From assembly GCA_903850275.1 (NCBI GenBank), contig CAINLH010000181.1, forward strand, positions 1 through 6,520: a DNA stretch of 6,520 bases. Reading direction: 5' to 3'. The translations under genes were made by a program, and so were the position numbers. Position 1 is the stretch's first letter. Each line of letters starts with the position of its first letter. Shown here piece after piece: positions 1 through 5,891 of this stretch. The notes beneath the pieces were generated by a model, which saw only the letters and a program-made list of their open reading frames with translations, made no database searches and was not told the DNA's origin. This DNA is from an uncultured Acidimicrobium sp. (lineage in GTDB: Bacteria > Actinomycetota > Acidimicrobiia > Acidimicrobiales > Ilumatobacteraceae).

Positions 1-36
1 GTGTAATCAGCACGCCTAGCCGTTGCGTACACCCCC

Positions 37-45
37 GAAAGAAAG
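37..45 (+). promoter_or_regulatory. purine-rich ribosome binding site for the MMPL gene
   Basis: The stretch GAAAGAAAG lies six bases before the ATG at 52 and is the only purine-rich tract in the leader. It is an imperfect Shine-Dalgarno match but supports the chosen start. No TANNNT box sits at leaderless distance from this ATG, unlike the other transcription-unit-leading genes in the window. The promoter may lie beyond the left edge, or the gene may follow another gene in an operon. Confidence 0.4.
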
Positions 46-51
46 TCCCCC

Positions 52-2328
52 ATGCTTCAAAATCTTGCTCGTTTTTGCGTTCGCCGTCGTCGTGAAATGG
101 TTGGTTTCTGGCTCGTACTTTTGGTCGCGCTTGGAGTTGCCGCCGGTTCAATGGGCTCCAGTTTCAGTACCGAGTTTGAATTACCAAAAAGCGAAGCTAA
201 CGACGTACAGCAGTTGCTCGAAGCCAACAGCCCAGACCGCGCAGGGTTCTCTGGCGAAATTGTCTTTACATCGCCAGCAGGTGTCGTAACAGACGAAATC
301 AAAGCGGCAATGGCCACCATGTTCAGCGAGGTTGGCGCACTCAGCGGTGTCACGGTTACCAGCCCGTTTGATACCGAAGGCCAAATCAACCCTGCTGGAA
401 CCACAGCCTTTGCTTCGCTAGACGTAACCATTCGTTCGCAGACCGAACTCATCACGCTCTCCGAAGAGATTCAGAAAATTGGCGAGAAAGTTGAAATTCC
501 AAACTTCACCATCGAGTACGGCGGAAACATTTTTGCCGAATTCGAACTTCCAGCAAGTGAGGCATACGGCCTACTCGCCGCGATTGTGATCTTGGTGCTT
601 GCCTTTGGTTCTGTTCTTGCGATGGGTCTGCCAATTGGAACTGCGCTCATTGGTTTGGGCGTGGGCACTTCGCTCGTCATCGTGCTCAGCAACTTGCTAC
701 CAATGCCCGACTTCACCACTTCACTCGTTGCAATGATTGGCCTCGGTGTGGGCATCGACTACGCGCTGTTTATCGTCACTCGATATCGAGAAGGCCTGGA
801 AAATGGTCTCAGCGTTGAAGACGCAGTTGTCGACGCCGTAGATACCTCGGGACGAGCAGTCATTTTTGCAGGTATCACCGTAATCATCTCGCTTCTCGGG
901 CTCTTCCTCATGGGCCTTGCATTTGCTCGCGGCCTTGCAATCGGTGCCGTCATTGGCGTGTTGCTCATGATGATTGCTTCAATCACCTTGCTGCCTTCGC
1001 TGTTGGCAATGGTCAAGCATCGAATCGATGTCACTACGCGCGCAGCATTGATTGCACTCATTGCATTCGTCGTGTTCGCATTCGTTTCAGTGGTCGCCAC
1101 TTCCCTACCAATCTTCTTTGCCGGCATCGCATCTGCCGTAGTCATCACGTTGCTCAGTTTCGTGGTGAAGCCATTGCGCAAGGCTGTTCCAAAGCGTGTC
1201 CAAAAAGCCAAAGAGTTAACGTTTTGGTATCGCTGGAGCCGCTTTATTCAGCGCCGGCCATGGACGGCAGCACTTGCTGCAACTGCAATCCTCTTAGTGC
1301 TTGCGTCTCCGCTTGCTTCCATCCGTCTTGGCTTCGGCGACAATGGCAATGCGCCAACAGATTCCACGGTTCGCAGGGCCTACGACATGCTCGCCGAAGG
1401 TTTCGGCCCAGGCTTCAATGGCCCACTCTTCATCACGGTGCAGGGAGAAACTGCTGCGAACCCAGATGCGCTTGCAGGTTTTGTCAATCGCATCAGCACC
1501 GTTCCCGGCATTGCTTTCGCCCAAGGTGTACCCGCCTCGCAAGATGGCAGCCTTTCGTTGGTCATTGCTTACCCAACAACTGCGCCGCAGGATGAGGCAA
1601 CTACCGACCTCATTCGCATGCTGCGTAGCGACTTCATCCCATCAACGGGAGTCGAGGCAAAAGTTGGCGGTTTCACAGCAGCAAGTGTCGACTTTGCAGA
1701 TGGCATTGGCGGGCGCATGCCGTTGCTCTTTGTTGGAGTGTTGTCGCTTTCGTTCCTGTTGTTGATGGCAGTTTTCCGAAGCGTGCTGGTACCGCTCAAA
1801 GCAGTAATCATGAACCTGCTTTCCATCGGTGCCGCATACGGCGTCATTGTTGCCATCTTCCAATGGGGTTGGGGCATGAACCTGATTGGTGTTGGCAAAG
1901 AAGGCCCAATTGAAAGCTGGGCTCCAATGATGCTGTTCGCCATTGTCTTTGGCTTGTCTATGGACTACGAAGTGTTCTTGTTGTCTCGCGTTAAAGAGGA
2001 ATACGACCGAACCGGCGACAATGCAACAGCTGTGGCCGACGGCCTCACCGCAACCGCACGCGTGATTACGGCTGCGGCCCTCATCATGGTGTTCGTATTC
2101 TCTGCATTCGTCCTCGGTTACGACCGTCAGCTGAAACTGTTCGGCTTGGGTCTAGCCACGGCAGTGTTCATTGATGCAACAATCGTGCGAATGGTGTTAG
2201 TGCCAGCGACGATGGAACTACTTGGCGACAAAAACTGGTGGATACCAGCCTGGCTAAACAAACTGTTGCCAAAGATTGATGTCGAAGGACACCATCACAT
2301 GGCGTTGATCGACGATGAGGTGAAGTAA
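52..2328 (+). CDS. MMPL/RND-family membrane transporter
   Basis: This 758-residue protein is an integral membrane exporter of the MMPL branch of the RND superfamily, driven by the proton gradient. Substrates in this family are usually lipids or other hydrophobic molecules; nothing here identifies the actual one. An Arg-rich N-terminus (RRRRE, 11-15) precedes TM1 (about 16-33) and a first extracytoplasmic domain (about 38-168). A TM2-TM6 block (about 170-322) follows, then an extra hydrophobic pair (about 331-372), TM7 (about 404-424), a second extracytoplasmic domain (about 428-553) and TM8-TM12 (about 556-720). The two Asp-Tyr pairs expected for proton relay are present: GIDYALF (D236/Y237) and SMDYEVF (D638/Y639). 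Both repeats are intact, so the protein looks functional. The ATG at 52 is the first start after an in-frame stop at 4-6. The next gene is convergent, so no downstream partner is cotranscribed. Family assignment is firm; substrate is unknown. Confidence 0.95.
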   Translation: MLQNLARFCVRRRREMVGFWLVLLVALGVAAGSMGSSFSTEFELPKSEANDVQQLLEANSPDRAGFSGEIVFTSPAGVVTDEIKAAMATMFSEVGALSGVTVTSPFDTEGQINPAGTTAFASLDVTIRSQTELITLSEEIQKIGEKVEIPNFTIEYGGNIFAEFELPASEAYGLLAAIVILVLAFGSVLAMGLPIGTALIGLGVGTSLVIVLSNLLPMPDFTTSLVAMIGLGVGIDYALFIVTRYREGLENGLSVEDAVVDAVDTSGRAVIFAGITVIISLLGLFLMGLAFARGLAIGAVIGVLLMMIASITLLPSLLAMVKHRIDVTTRAALIALIAFVVFAFVSVVATSLPIFFAGIASAVVITLLSFVVKPLRKAVPKRVQKAKELTFWYRWSRFIQRRPWTAALAATAILLVLASPLASIRLGFGDNGNAPTDSTVRRAYDMLAEGFGPGFNGPLFITVQGETAANPDALAGFVNRISTVPGIAFAQGVPASQDGSLSLVIAYPTTAPQDEATTDLIRMLRSDFIPSTGVEAKVGGFTAASVDFADGIGGRMPLLFVGVLSLSFLLLMAVFRSVLVPLKAVIMNLLSIGAAYGVIVAIFQWGWGMNLIGVGKEGPIESWAPMMLFAIVFGLSMDYEVFLLSRVKEEYDRTGDNATAVADGLTATARVITAAALIMVFVFSAFVLGYDRQLKLFGLGLATAVFIDATIVRMVLVPATMELLGDKNWWIPAWLNKLLPKIDVEGHHHMALIDDEVK

Positions 2329-3537
2329 CTAAAACTTGACCATGCAGCGGCGTGGGCCGTGCACCTGACCGCCAGCCCACGTCACGTCATCGGGGTTAAC
2401 CAGTTCAAATTCAGGTATTCGCTCAAGGAATGTTTGCAATGCAACGCGAACTTCCAAGCGGGCAAGATTGCTGCCCGCGCAGCGGTGAATACCCGATCCA
2501 AATGCAACGTGACGATTGTGCTCACGGTCCAAGATCACTTCATCGGGGTTCTCAAACTGGCGCGGGTCGCGGTTGGCAGCGGGAAATGCCATCAACACTC
2601 GGTCGCCCGCTTTCATTGGGCAACCCTGAAACTCGGCGTCTTTCGACAACACGCGAGCCATCGTCACTGGCGCATACACACGAAGTAGTTCCTCAATGGC
2701 TGTTGGCCACAACTCCGGGTTGTCGCGCAATGCTTTGCGGTGTTCTGGATGCTGGGCCATGTGCCACATGCACGAACCAATTGCCGACCACGTGGTGTCG
2801 ACACCGGCAACCAACATCAAGTTGCACACGCCCAACACATAATCGAGCGGCACTTTCTTGCCTTCAACTTCGGTGTTCATCAACTCGGAAATGAAGTCGT
2901 TCTCGCGTGGATTGTTCTTTCGATCCTCCACCTGAGCCAAGAAGAATTGGATGATGTTTTGTCGAGCCCACTTGCGGCCCTCAACATCGGTGATGTTCTC
3001 TAGCGCTGCACGAACCCATGCAGTGAAGTCGGACTCCATCTCCAGCGGCACACCCAGAAGGGTGGCAATTACTCGAACCGGAATGTGTTGCGCATAATCG
3101 CCCGCCACATCCGCTGTCCCCTTATCAATAAATTCATCGATCAGCGAATTGCACAGATCTTTCGTTCCCTGTTCGTATTTCGCAACTGCCTGAGGCGCAA
3201 ACACGGGGAGAATCAGTCGGCGATGCCAATGATGCTCTGGTGGGTCGGATGAGATTGGTGGTGCTTTTACGCCGCCATACTGACCCTCGTTCTGGCCGGG
3301 GATTGGCGGCAAGACCAAGATTGATTGCGAGGTGAATGTCTCGTATTCCTGAGCAATAGCAACCACGTCGTCGTAGCGCGTTGGCAACCACGAACCTTCA
3401 TAACGCTCGGTGTGTGCAATCGGGCAACCAGATTCGCGGATCTCGCTGAAAGCCGAATATGGATCCTTGATAAATTCCGGATCGAAAATGTCGTAGTCAG
3501 TCAGAATATCTTCGACAGGCTTACGGGTATCAGTCAT
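2329..3537 (-). CDS. cytochrome P450 (class I, soluble)
   Basis: This 402-residue heme-thiolate monooxygenase has the usual length for a soluble bacterial P450 and no membrane anchor. The diagnostic motifs are all visible. A C-helix segment DPPEHHWHRR lies at 98-107. The I-helix oxygen-activation motif AGVDTT is at 244-249, with the acid/alcohol pair D247/T248. The K-helix ExxR is E283-L-L-R286. The heme loop FGSGIHRCAG is at 346-355, with Cys353 as the axial ligand. It should insert one oxygen atom from O2 into a hydrophobic substrate, taking two electrons from a ferredoxin. The ferredoxin gene sits 15 bp upstream on the same strand, so the two are almost certainly cotranscribed. The ATG at 3537 has a strong Shine-Dalgarno sequence. 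The stop codon (2329-2331) directly abuts that of the convergent MMPL gene. Substrate and CYP subfamily cannot be read from the sequence. Confidence 0.96.
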   Translation of the reverse strand: MTDTRKPVEDILTDYDIFDPEFIKDPYSAFSEIRESGCPIAHTERYEGSWLPTRYDDVVAIAQEYETFTSQSILVLPPIPGQNEGQYGGVKAPPISSDPPEHHWHRRLILPVFAPQAVAKYEQGTKDLCNSLIDEFIDKGTADVAGDYAQHIPVRVIATLLGVPLEMESDFTAWVRAALENITDVEGRKWARQNIIQFFLAQVEDRKNNPRENDFISELMNTEVEGKKVPLDYVLGVCNLMLVAGVDTTWSAIGSCMWHMAQHPEHRKALRDNPELWPTAIEELLRVYAPVTMARVLSKDAEFQGCPMKAGDRVLMAFPAANRDPRQFENPDEVILDREHNRHVAFGSGIHRCAGSNLARLEVRVALQTFLERIPEFELVNPDDVTWAGGQVHGPRRCMVKF

Positions 3538-3544
3538 GAAATAA

Positions 3545-3550
3545 CCCCCC
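3545..3550 (-). promoter_or_regulatory. strong Shine-Dalgarno site for the P450 gene
   Basis: In the 15-bp gap between the ferredoxin stop and the P450 start, the minus strand reads GGGGGG followed by TTATTTC and the ATG. This G-run at good spacing is the clearest ribosome binding site in the window. It fixes the P450 start at 3537 and fits an internal operon gene that cannot use leaderless initiation. Confidence 0.7.
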
Positions 3551-3552
3551 AG

Positions 3553-3747
3553 TTATTCGGTGATGATGATTGCGCGCTCCGGGCAGTTTGCTTCAGCACG
3601 ACGTGCCTTCGCCTGCAGCTCTACAGGAATATCTCCGGCAATGAGCACGGTTGCATTACCGAGTTCATCACTGCCGAATACTTCTGGGGCCGCAATGGCA
3701 CACATTTGGTGCCCGTGGCAAGAACCGCTGTCTACTGAAACTCGCAT
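3553..3747 (-). CDS. small single-cluster ferredoxin, P450 redox partner
   Basis: This 64-residue acidic electron carrier resembles the [3Fe-4S]-type ferredoxins encoded beside P450 genes in actinobacteria. The cluster-binding residues are Cys10, Cys16 and Cys55 (the last in CPERAI). The position that would hold the extra cysteine of a [4Fe-4S] site is His13, giving CxxHxxC...CP. Only one cluster motif is present. It likely passes single electrons from an unlinked reductase to the P450 encoded 15 bp downstream. I chose the ATG at 3747. A GTG two codons upstream (3753) would add Met-Ala, but a TAGCCT box ends six bases before the ATG, which suits leaderless initiation there. A start giving MRVSVD before the cluster motif is also normal for the family. 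Function is secure; cluster type is inferred from the motif and not proven. Confidence 0.93.
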   Translation of the reverse strand: MRVSVDSGSCHGHQMCAIAAPEVFGSDELGNATVLIAGDIPVELQAKARRAEANCPERAIIITE

Positions 3748-3753
3748 AGCCAC

Positions 3754-3759
3754 AGGCTA
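3754..3759 (-). promoter_or_regulatory. candidate -10 box (TAGCCT) of the ferredoxin-P450 operon
   Basis: The minus strand carries TAGCCT, a TANNNT match, exactly six bases (GTGGCT) before the ATG at 3747. This is the spacing expected when transcription begins at the A of the start codon, giving a leaderless mRNA as is common in actinobacteria. No recognisable -35 element lies at 16-18 bp. Four-letter degeneracy makes the box weak alone; the same geometry at other genes in the window raises its credibility. Confidence 0.4.
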
Positions 3760-3817
3760 ATCAACCTGCCATCGGGTTCGTTCATCGGGCACAAAGAGAA
3801 CCGCCTGGATCGCTTCG
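3760..3817. promoter_or_regulatory. divergent intergenic control region with a 7-bp direct repeat
   Basis: This spacer between the ferredoxin and LysE-family promoters contains two copies of CATCGGG, at 3770-3776 and 3783-3789, set 13 bp apart. The six bases between them (3777-3782) fall where a -35 element would lie for the ferredoxin promoter. The repeat could therefore be an operator that affects that operon. It is short, and a chance repeat is possible. No other strong palindrome was seen. Confidence 0.2.
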
Positions 3818-3823
3818 TAAACT
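3818..3823 (+). promoter_or_regulatory. candidate -10 box (TAAACT) of the LysE-family gene
   Basis: TAAACT matches TANNNT and is separated from the ATG at 3830 by six bases. No Shine-Dalgarno sequence is present upstream of this ATG, which supports leaderless translation from a transcript starting at the A of ATG. The first TAA of the box (3818-3820) is also the in-frame stop that rules out an upstream start. No clear -35 element was found. Confidence 0.45.
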
Positions 3824-3829
3824 ATCTTC

Positions 3830-4453
3830 ATGCCGTCGATCGAATCCTTGCTCGCGTTCGGGATTGCTTCACTGGCCTTGCTGGTAATTCCTGGCCCAGC
3901 AGTGCTGTACATCATCAACCGCAGCGTTGCCGATGGGCGAAATGTTGCACTCGCAGCCGTTGCCGGCCTAGAGATTGGCAATTTCATGCACGTCATTGCG
4001 GCAACTGTTGGGCTTTCAGCCGTCATCGCCACCTCTGCTGCCGCGTTTTCCGTAGTGAAATGGATCGGTGCTGGTTATCTCATATATATAGGTATTCGCA
4101 CACTTGCAACAAAGCCCCAGGCCGTCAGTCAGTTGAACGACCCAATGAGCCGCCGCCGAGCCTTCACTCAGGGAATAGTCGTCAACACGTTCAATCCCAA
4201 AGTCGCGCTCTTTTTCCTTTCGTTCTTACCGCAATTTATTGATGCCGACCGAGGCTCGGCTGCACTGCAGTCACTTGTCCTAGGTTCAACCTTTGTCGTT
4301 CTCGGCTGCATCTCCGATTCGCTATTTGCGATATTGGCTAGCGCACTTCGGGGCACTTTGTTGCGCGGTAAATCCCTGCCGTTCGTACAGCGCTATGTGG
4401 CGGGCAGTGTTTTCATCGCGCTTGGCGCGATTGCTTCTACAACAAGAAGGTAA
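3830..4453 (+). CDS. LysE/RhtB-family amino-acid exporter
   Basis: This 207-residue membrane protein has the length and motif order of the LysE/RhtB family, which exports amino acids or their derivatives across the cytoplasmic membrane. TM1 carries the family signature IPGPAVLYII (20-29). Further hydrophobic segments lie at about 37-60, 62-90 (with GAGYLIYIGIR at 80-90), 112-135, 143-172 and 186-203. The conserved NPKVALFFLSFLPQF is at 122-136, giving about six helices. The transported compound (homoserine, threonine, lysine or something else) cannot be decided. The ATG at 3830 is preceded by an in-frame stop at 3818-3820 and has no ribosome binding site. It is divergent from the ferredoxin-P450 operon, and its stop lies 5 bp from the convergent dehydrogenase gene. 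It contains an AT-rich run at 4081-4090 with ATA isoleucine codons but otherwise resembles its neighbours. Confidence 0.92.
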   Translation: MPSIESLLAFGIASLALLVIPGPAVLYIINRSVADGRNVALAAVAGLEIGNFMHVIAATVGLSAVIATSAAAFSVVKWIGAGYLIYIGIRTLATKPQAVSQLNDPMSRRRAFTQGIVVNTFNPKVALFFLSFLPQFIDADRGSAALQSLVLGSTFVVLGCISDSLFAILASALRGTLLRGKSLPFVQRYVAGSVFIALGAIASTTRR

Positions 4454-4458
4454 CTCGT

Positions 4459-5850
4459 TTAAAAGAACGTACCCGCAATAATTTTGCCGGGGTTCATGAT
4501 GCCGTTGGGGTCAAGCGCCTTCTTGATGGTTGCCATCACGCCAACCGCTTCGTTGCCAAGTTCATCAACCAGATAGTCGATTTTGCCCATTCCAATTCCG
4601 TGTTCGCCTGTGCACGTGCCCTCCATGGCAAGCGCGCGCTCAACAAGGCGTGTATGAAATTGCTCCATTCGCTCCACCATCGGGTGGTCTTCGGGGTCAA
4701 CGCTCAGCACCACATGAAAGTTTCCATCTCCAACATGCCCGATGATGGGGCCGAACAACTTTGATGCAACGAGGTCGGCTTGTGTCTCTTCGATGCAGTC
4801 GCTCAGCCGCGAAATAGGAACACATACGTCGGTTGCGAAGTTCTTGGCATTCTTAACAAGCGACCGACATGCAAGCGACGTGTCGTGTCGCGCTTGCCAG
4901 AGCTTCCTTCGCTCGGCTTCATCCGTGGTTTGAACGAAACCAGAACCGCCATGTCGTTCAAGCACTTCGCGGGTGGCGGCAATATCAATTGCTGTCGACT
5001 CGGCCGAGCCGTGAAATTCCATTAGCAACAATGTTTGCTCTGGCAAGTTGGTATCCGAATACTTGTTAACAGCCGAAACTGCATCAGCGTCCAACAGTTC
5101 GATTCGCGCCACGCCAATGCCGTATTGAATCACTTCGATGACGCCATCAACAGCTGATCGTAAGGAAGGAAACTGCATAGTTGCTGCTGCAATAACTTCT
5201 GGAATACCAAAAACACGCAGAGTCAATTCGGTGATGACACCCAGGGTTCCTTCACTGCCAACAAAAAGGTGAGTGAGGTCGTAGCCCGCGGAAGTCTTTC
5301 GTGCGCGGCGCGATGTCGTGATCACTTCCCCATTGGGCGTGACAACCGTGAGGCTCATCACCAACTCTTTCATGGCGCCGTATTTCACCGTGGTGGTGCC
5401 AGAAGCGCCCGTTGCGGCCATGCCGCCCAACGTTGCGTCTGCACCCGGGTCGACAGGGAAGAACAACCCATGCGTCGACAAAATTTCATTCAATTGCTTT
5501 CTGCGCACACCTGGCTGCAATGTGCAGTCCAGATCTTCCTGGCTAATGCGCAACACTTTGTCCATCTGCGAAACATCAAGTGAAACCCCACCATATATAG
5601 GTGTGCTGTTGCCCTCTAATGAAGTTCCCGCACCAAATGCAACGACTGGTGTGCGGTTCTTATTGCAGATTTTGAGAGTTGTCGCAACGTCCTCTGTGCA
5701 GGTTGCATACACCACCGCATCGGGAAGCGTCGCAAGGTGAAAACTCTCGTCTTTGGAATGGTGCTCGCGCATTGTCTGATTGACCGACACTTTGTCACCC
5801 AGGGCCTGGCGCAGCTCATCAATCGTGGAACTGTGAGAAACAATGCTCAT
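4459..5850 (-). CDS. FAD-linked D-2-hydroxyacid dehydrogenase (D-lactate/glycolate oxidase GlcD type)
   Basis: This 463-residue flavoenzyme of the PCMH-fold family most resembles single-subunit D-lactate dehydrogenases (LDHD type) and GlcD. It should oxidise a D-2-hydroxyacid such as D-lactate or glycolate to the 2-oxoacid and pass electrons to a carrier. The N-terminal FAD-binding domain (about 40-215) contains GAGTSLEGN (73-81), PVDPGADATLGGM (132-144) and GYDLTHLFVGSEGTLGVIT (189-207). The C-terminal substrate domain contains WQARHD (318-323), GHVGDGNFH (371-379, His372/His379) and GEHGIGMGK (415-423), all typical metal/substrate-site motifs. No Fe-S partner gene (GlcF) or GlcE lies nearby, which favours the stand-alone LDHD form. 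I chose the ATG at 5850. A TTG at 5859 would add three residues but has less support. The exact substrate is not determined by sequence alone. Confidence 0.92.
   Translation of the reverse strand: MSIVSHSSTIDELRQALGDKVSVNQTMREHHSKDESFHLATLPDAVVYATCTEDVATTLKICNKNRTPVVAFGAGTSLEGNSTPIYGGVSLDVSQMDKVLRISQEDLDCTLQPGVRRKQLNEILSTHGLFFPVDPGADATLGGMAATGASGTTTVKYGAMKELVMSLTVVTPNGEVITTSRRARKTSAGYDLTHLFVGSEGTLGVITELTLRVFGIPEVIAAATMQFPSLRSAVDGVIEVIQYGIGVARIELLDADAVSAVNKYSDTNLPEQTLLLMEFHGSAESTAIDIAATREVLERHGGSGFVQTTDEAERRKLWQARHDTSLACRSLVKNAKNFATDVCVPISRLSDCIEETQADLVASKLFGPIIGHVGDGNFHVVLSVDPEDHPMVERMEQFHTRLVERALAMEGTCTGEHGIGMGKIDYLVDELGNEAVGVMATIKKALDPNGIMNPGKIIAGTFF
4461..4491 (-). terminator. possible intrinsic terminator inside the dehydrogenase 3' end
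   Basis: On the minus strand CCC-G-GCAA and TTGC-GGG can pair (4489-4491 with 4472-4474, and 4484-4487 with 4475-4478) around a 5-base loop, with one bulged base. TACG and then TTCTTTT follow, the last part of which encodes the final Phe codons and runs into the stop. A T-rich tail after a GC-containing stem is the form of an intrinsic terminator. The stem is short and bulged, so this is tentative. With only 5 bp before the convergent LysE-family stop, a terminator would have to sit within coding sequence. Confidence 0.25.
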
Positions 5851-5859
5851 TGCGCTCAA

Positions 5860-5865
5860 ACTCTA
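5860..5865 (-). promoter_or_regulatory. candidate -10 box (TAGAGT) of the dehydrogenase gene
   Basis: The minus strand reads TAGAGT nine bases before the ATG at 5850, and no good Shine-Dalgarno sequence intervenes. A start of transcription six to nine bases past the box would give a leader of zero to three bases. The fit is looser than at the other three boxes. It overlaps the region where a -35 for the divergent methyltransferase promoter would fall. Confidence 0.3.
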
Positions 5866-5878
5866 TCTTTCGCGCGGT

Positions 5879-5884
5879 TAGCGT
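5879..5884 (+). promoter_or_regulatory. candidate -10 box (TAGCGT) of the methyltransferase gene
   Basis: TAGCGT matches TANNNT and is followed by seven bases (TGCCTAC) and then the ATG at 5892. No Shine-Dalgarno sequence is present, so leaderless initiation is the simplest reading. Its upstream half faces the dehydrogenase promoter box at 5860-5865, with 13 bp between the two boxes. Confidence 0.4.
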
Positions 5885-5891
5885 TGCCTAC

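Noticed and set aside
759..1211. A 150-codon open frame on the minus strand inside the MMPL gene, and other long antisense frames.
   Set aside because: The translations are low-complexity and rich in Thr/Ala/Ser without recognisable domains, as expected for frames opposite hydrophobic membrane-protein codons. The plus-strand protein explains the region fully.
2349..2383. Inverted repeat CGTGGGC/GCCCACG (2351-2357 and 2375-2381) near the MMPL-P450 junction, a terminator candidate.
   Set aside because: The loop is 17 bases and neither strand has a T-run directly after the stem. It lies wholly within P450 codons (the WAGGQVHGP region), so it is more likely coding coincidence.
3757..4032. A 91-codon minus-strand frame overlapping the start of the LysE-family gene.
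   Set aside because: Most of it is the antisense of LysE-family codons. Only the last 24 codons lie outside, and these are reported separately as a weak observation.
4081..5602. A shared ATATATAGGT 10-mer at 4084-4093 and 5593-5602.
   Set aside because: One copy lies in LysE-family codons and the other in antisense orientation within the dehydrogenase gene. The surrounding bases differ, so this looks like coincidence and not a repeat element.
5851..5859. TTG at 5859 as the dehydrogenase start, adding Met-Ser-Ala... to the N-terminus.
   Set aside because: The ATG at 5850 is only three codons later, is the commoner start codon, and leaves a normal N-terminus for the family. The TTG has no ribosome binding site.
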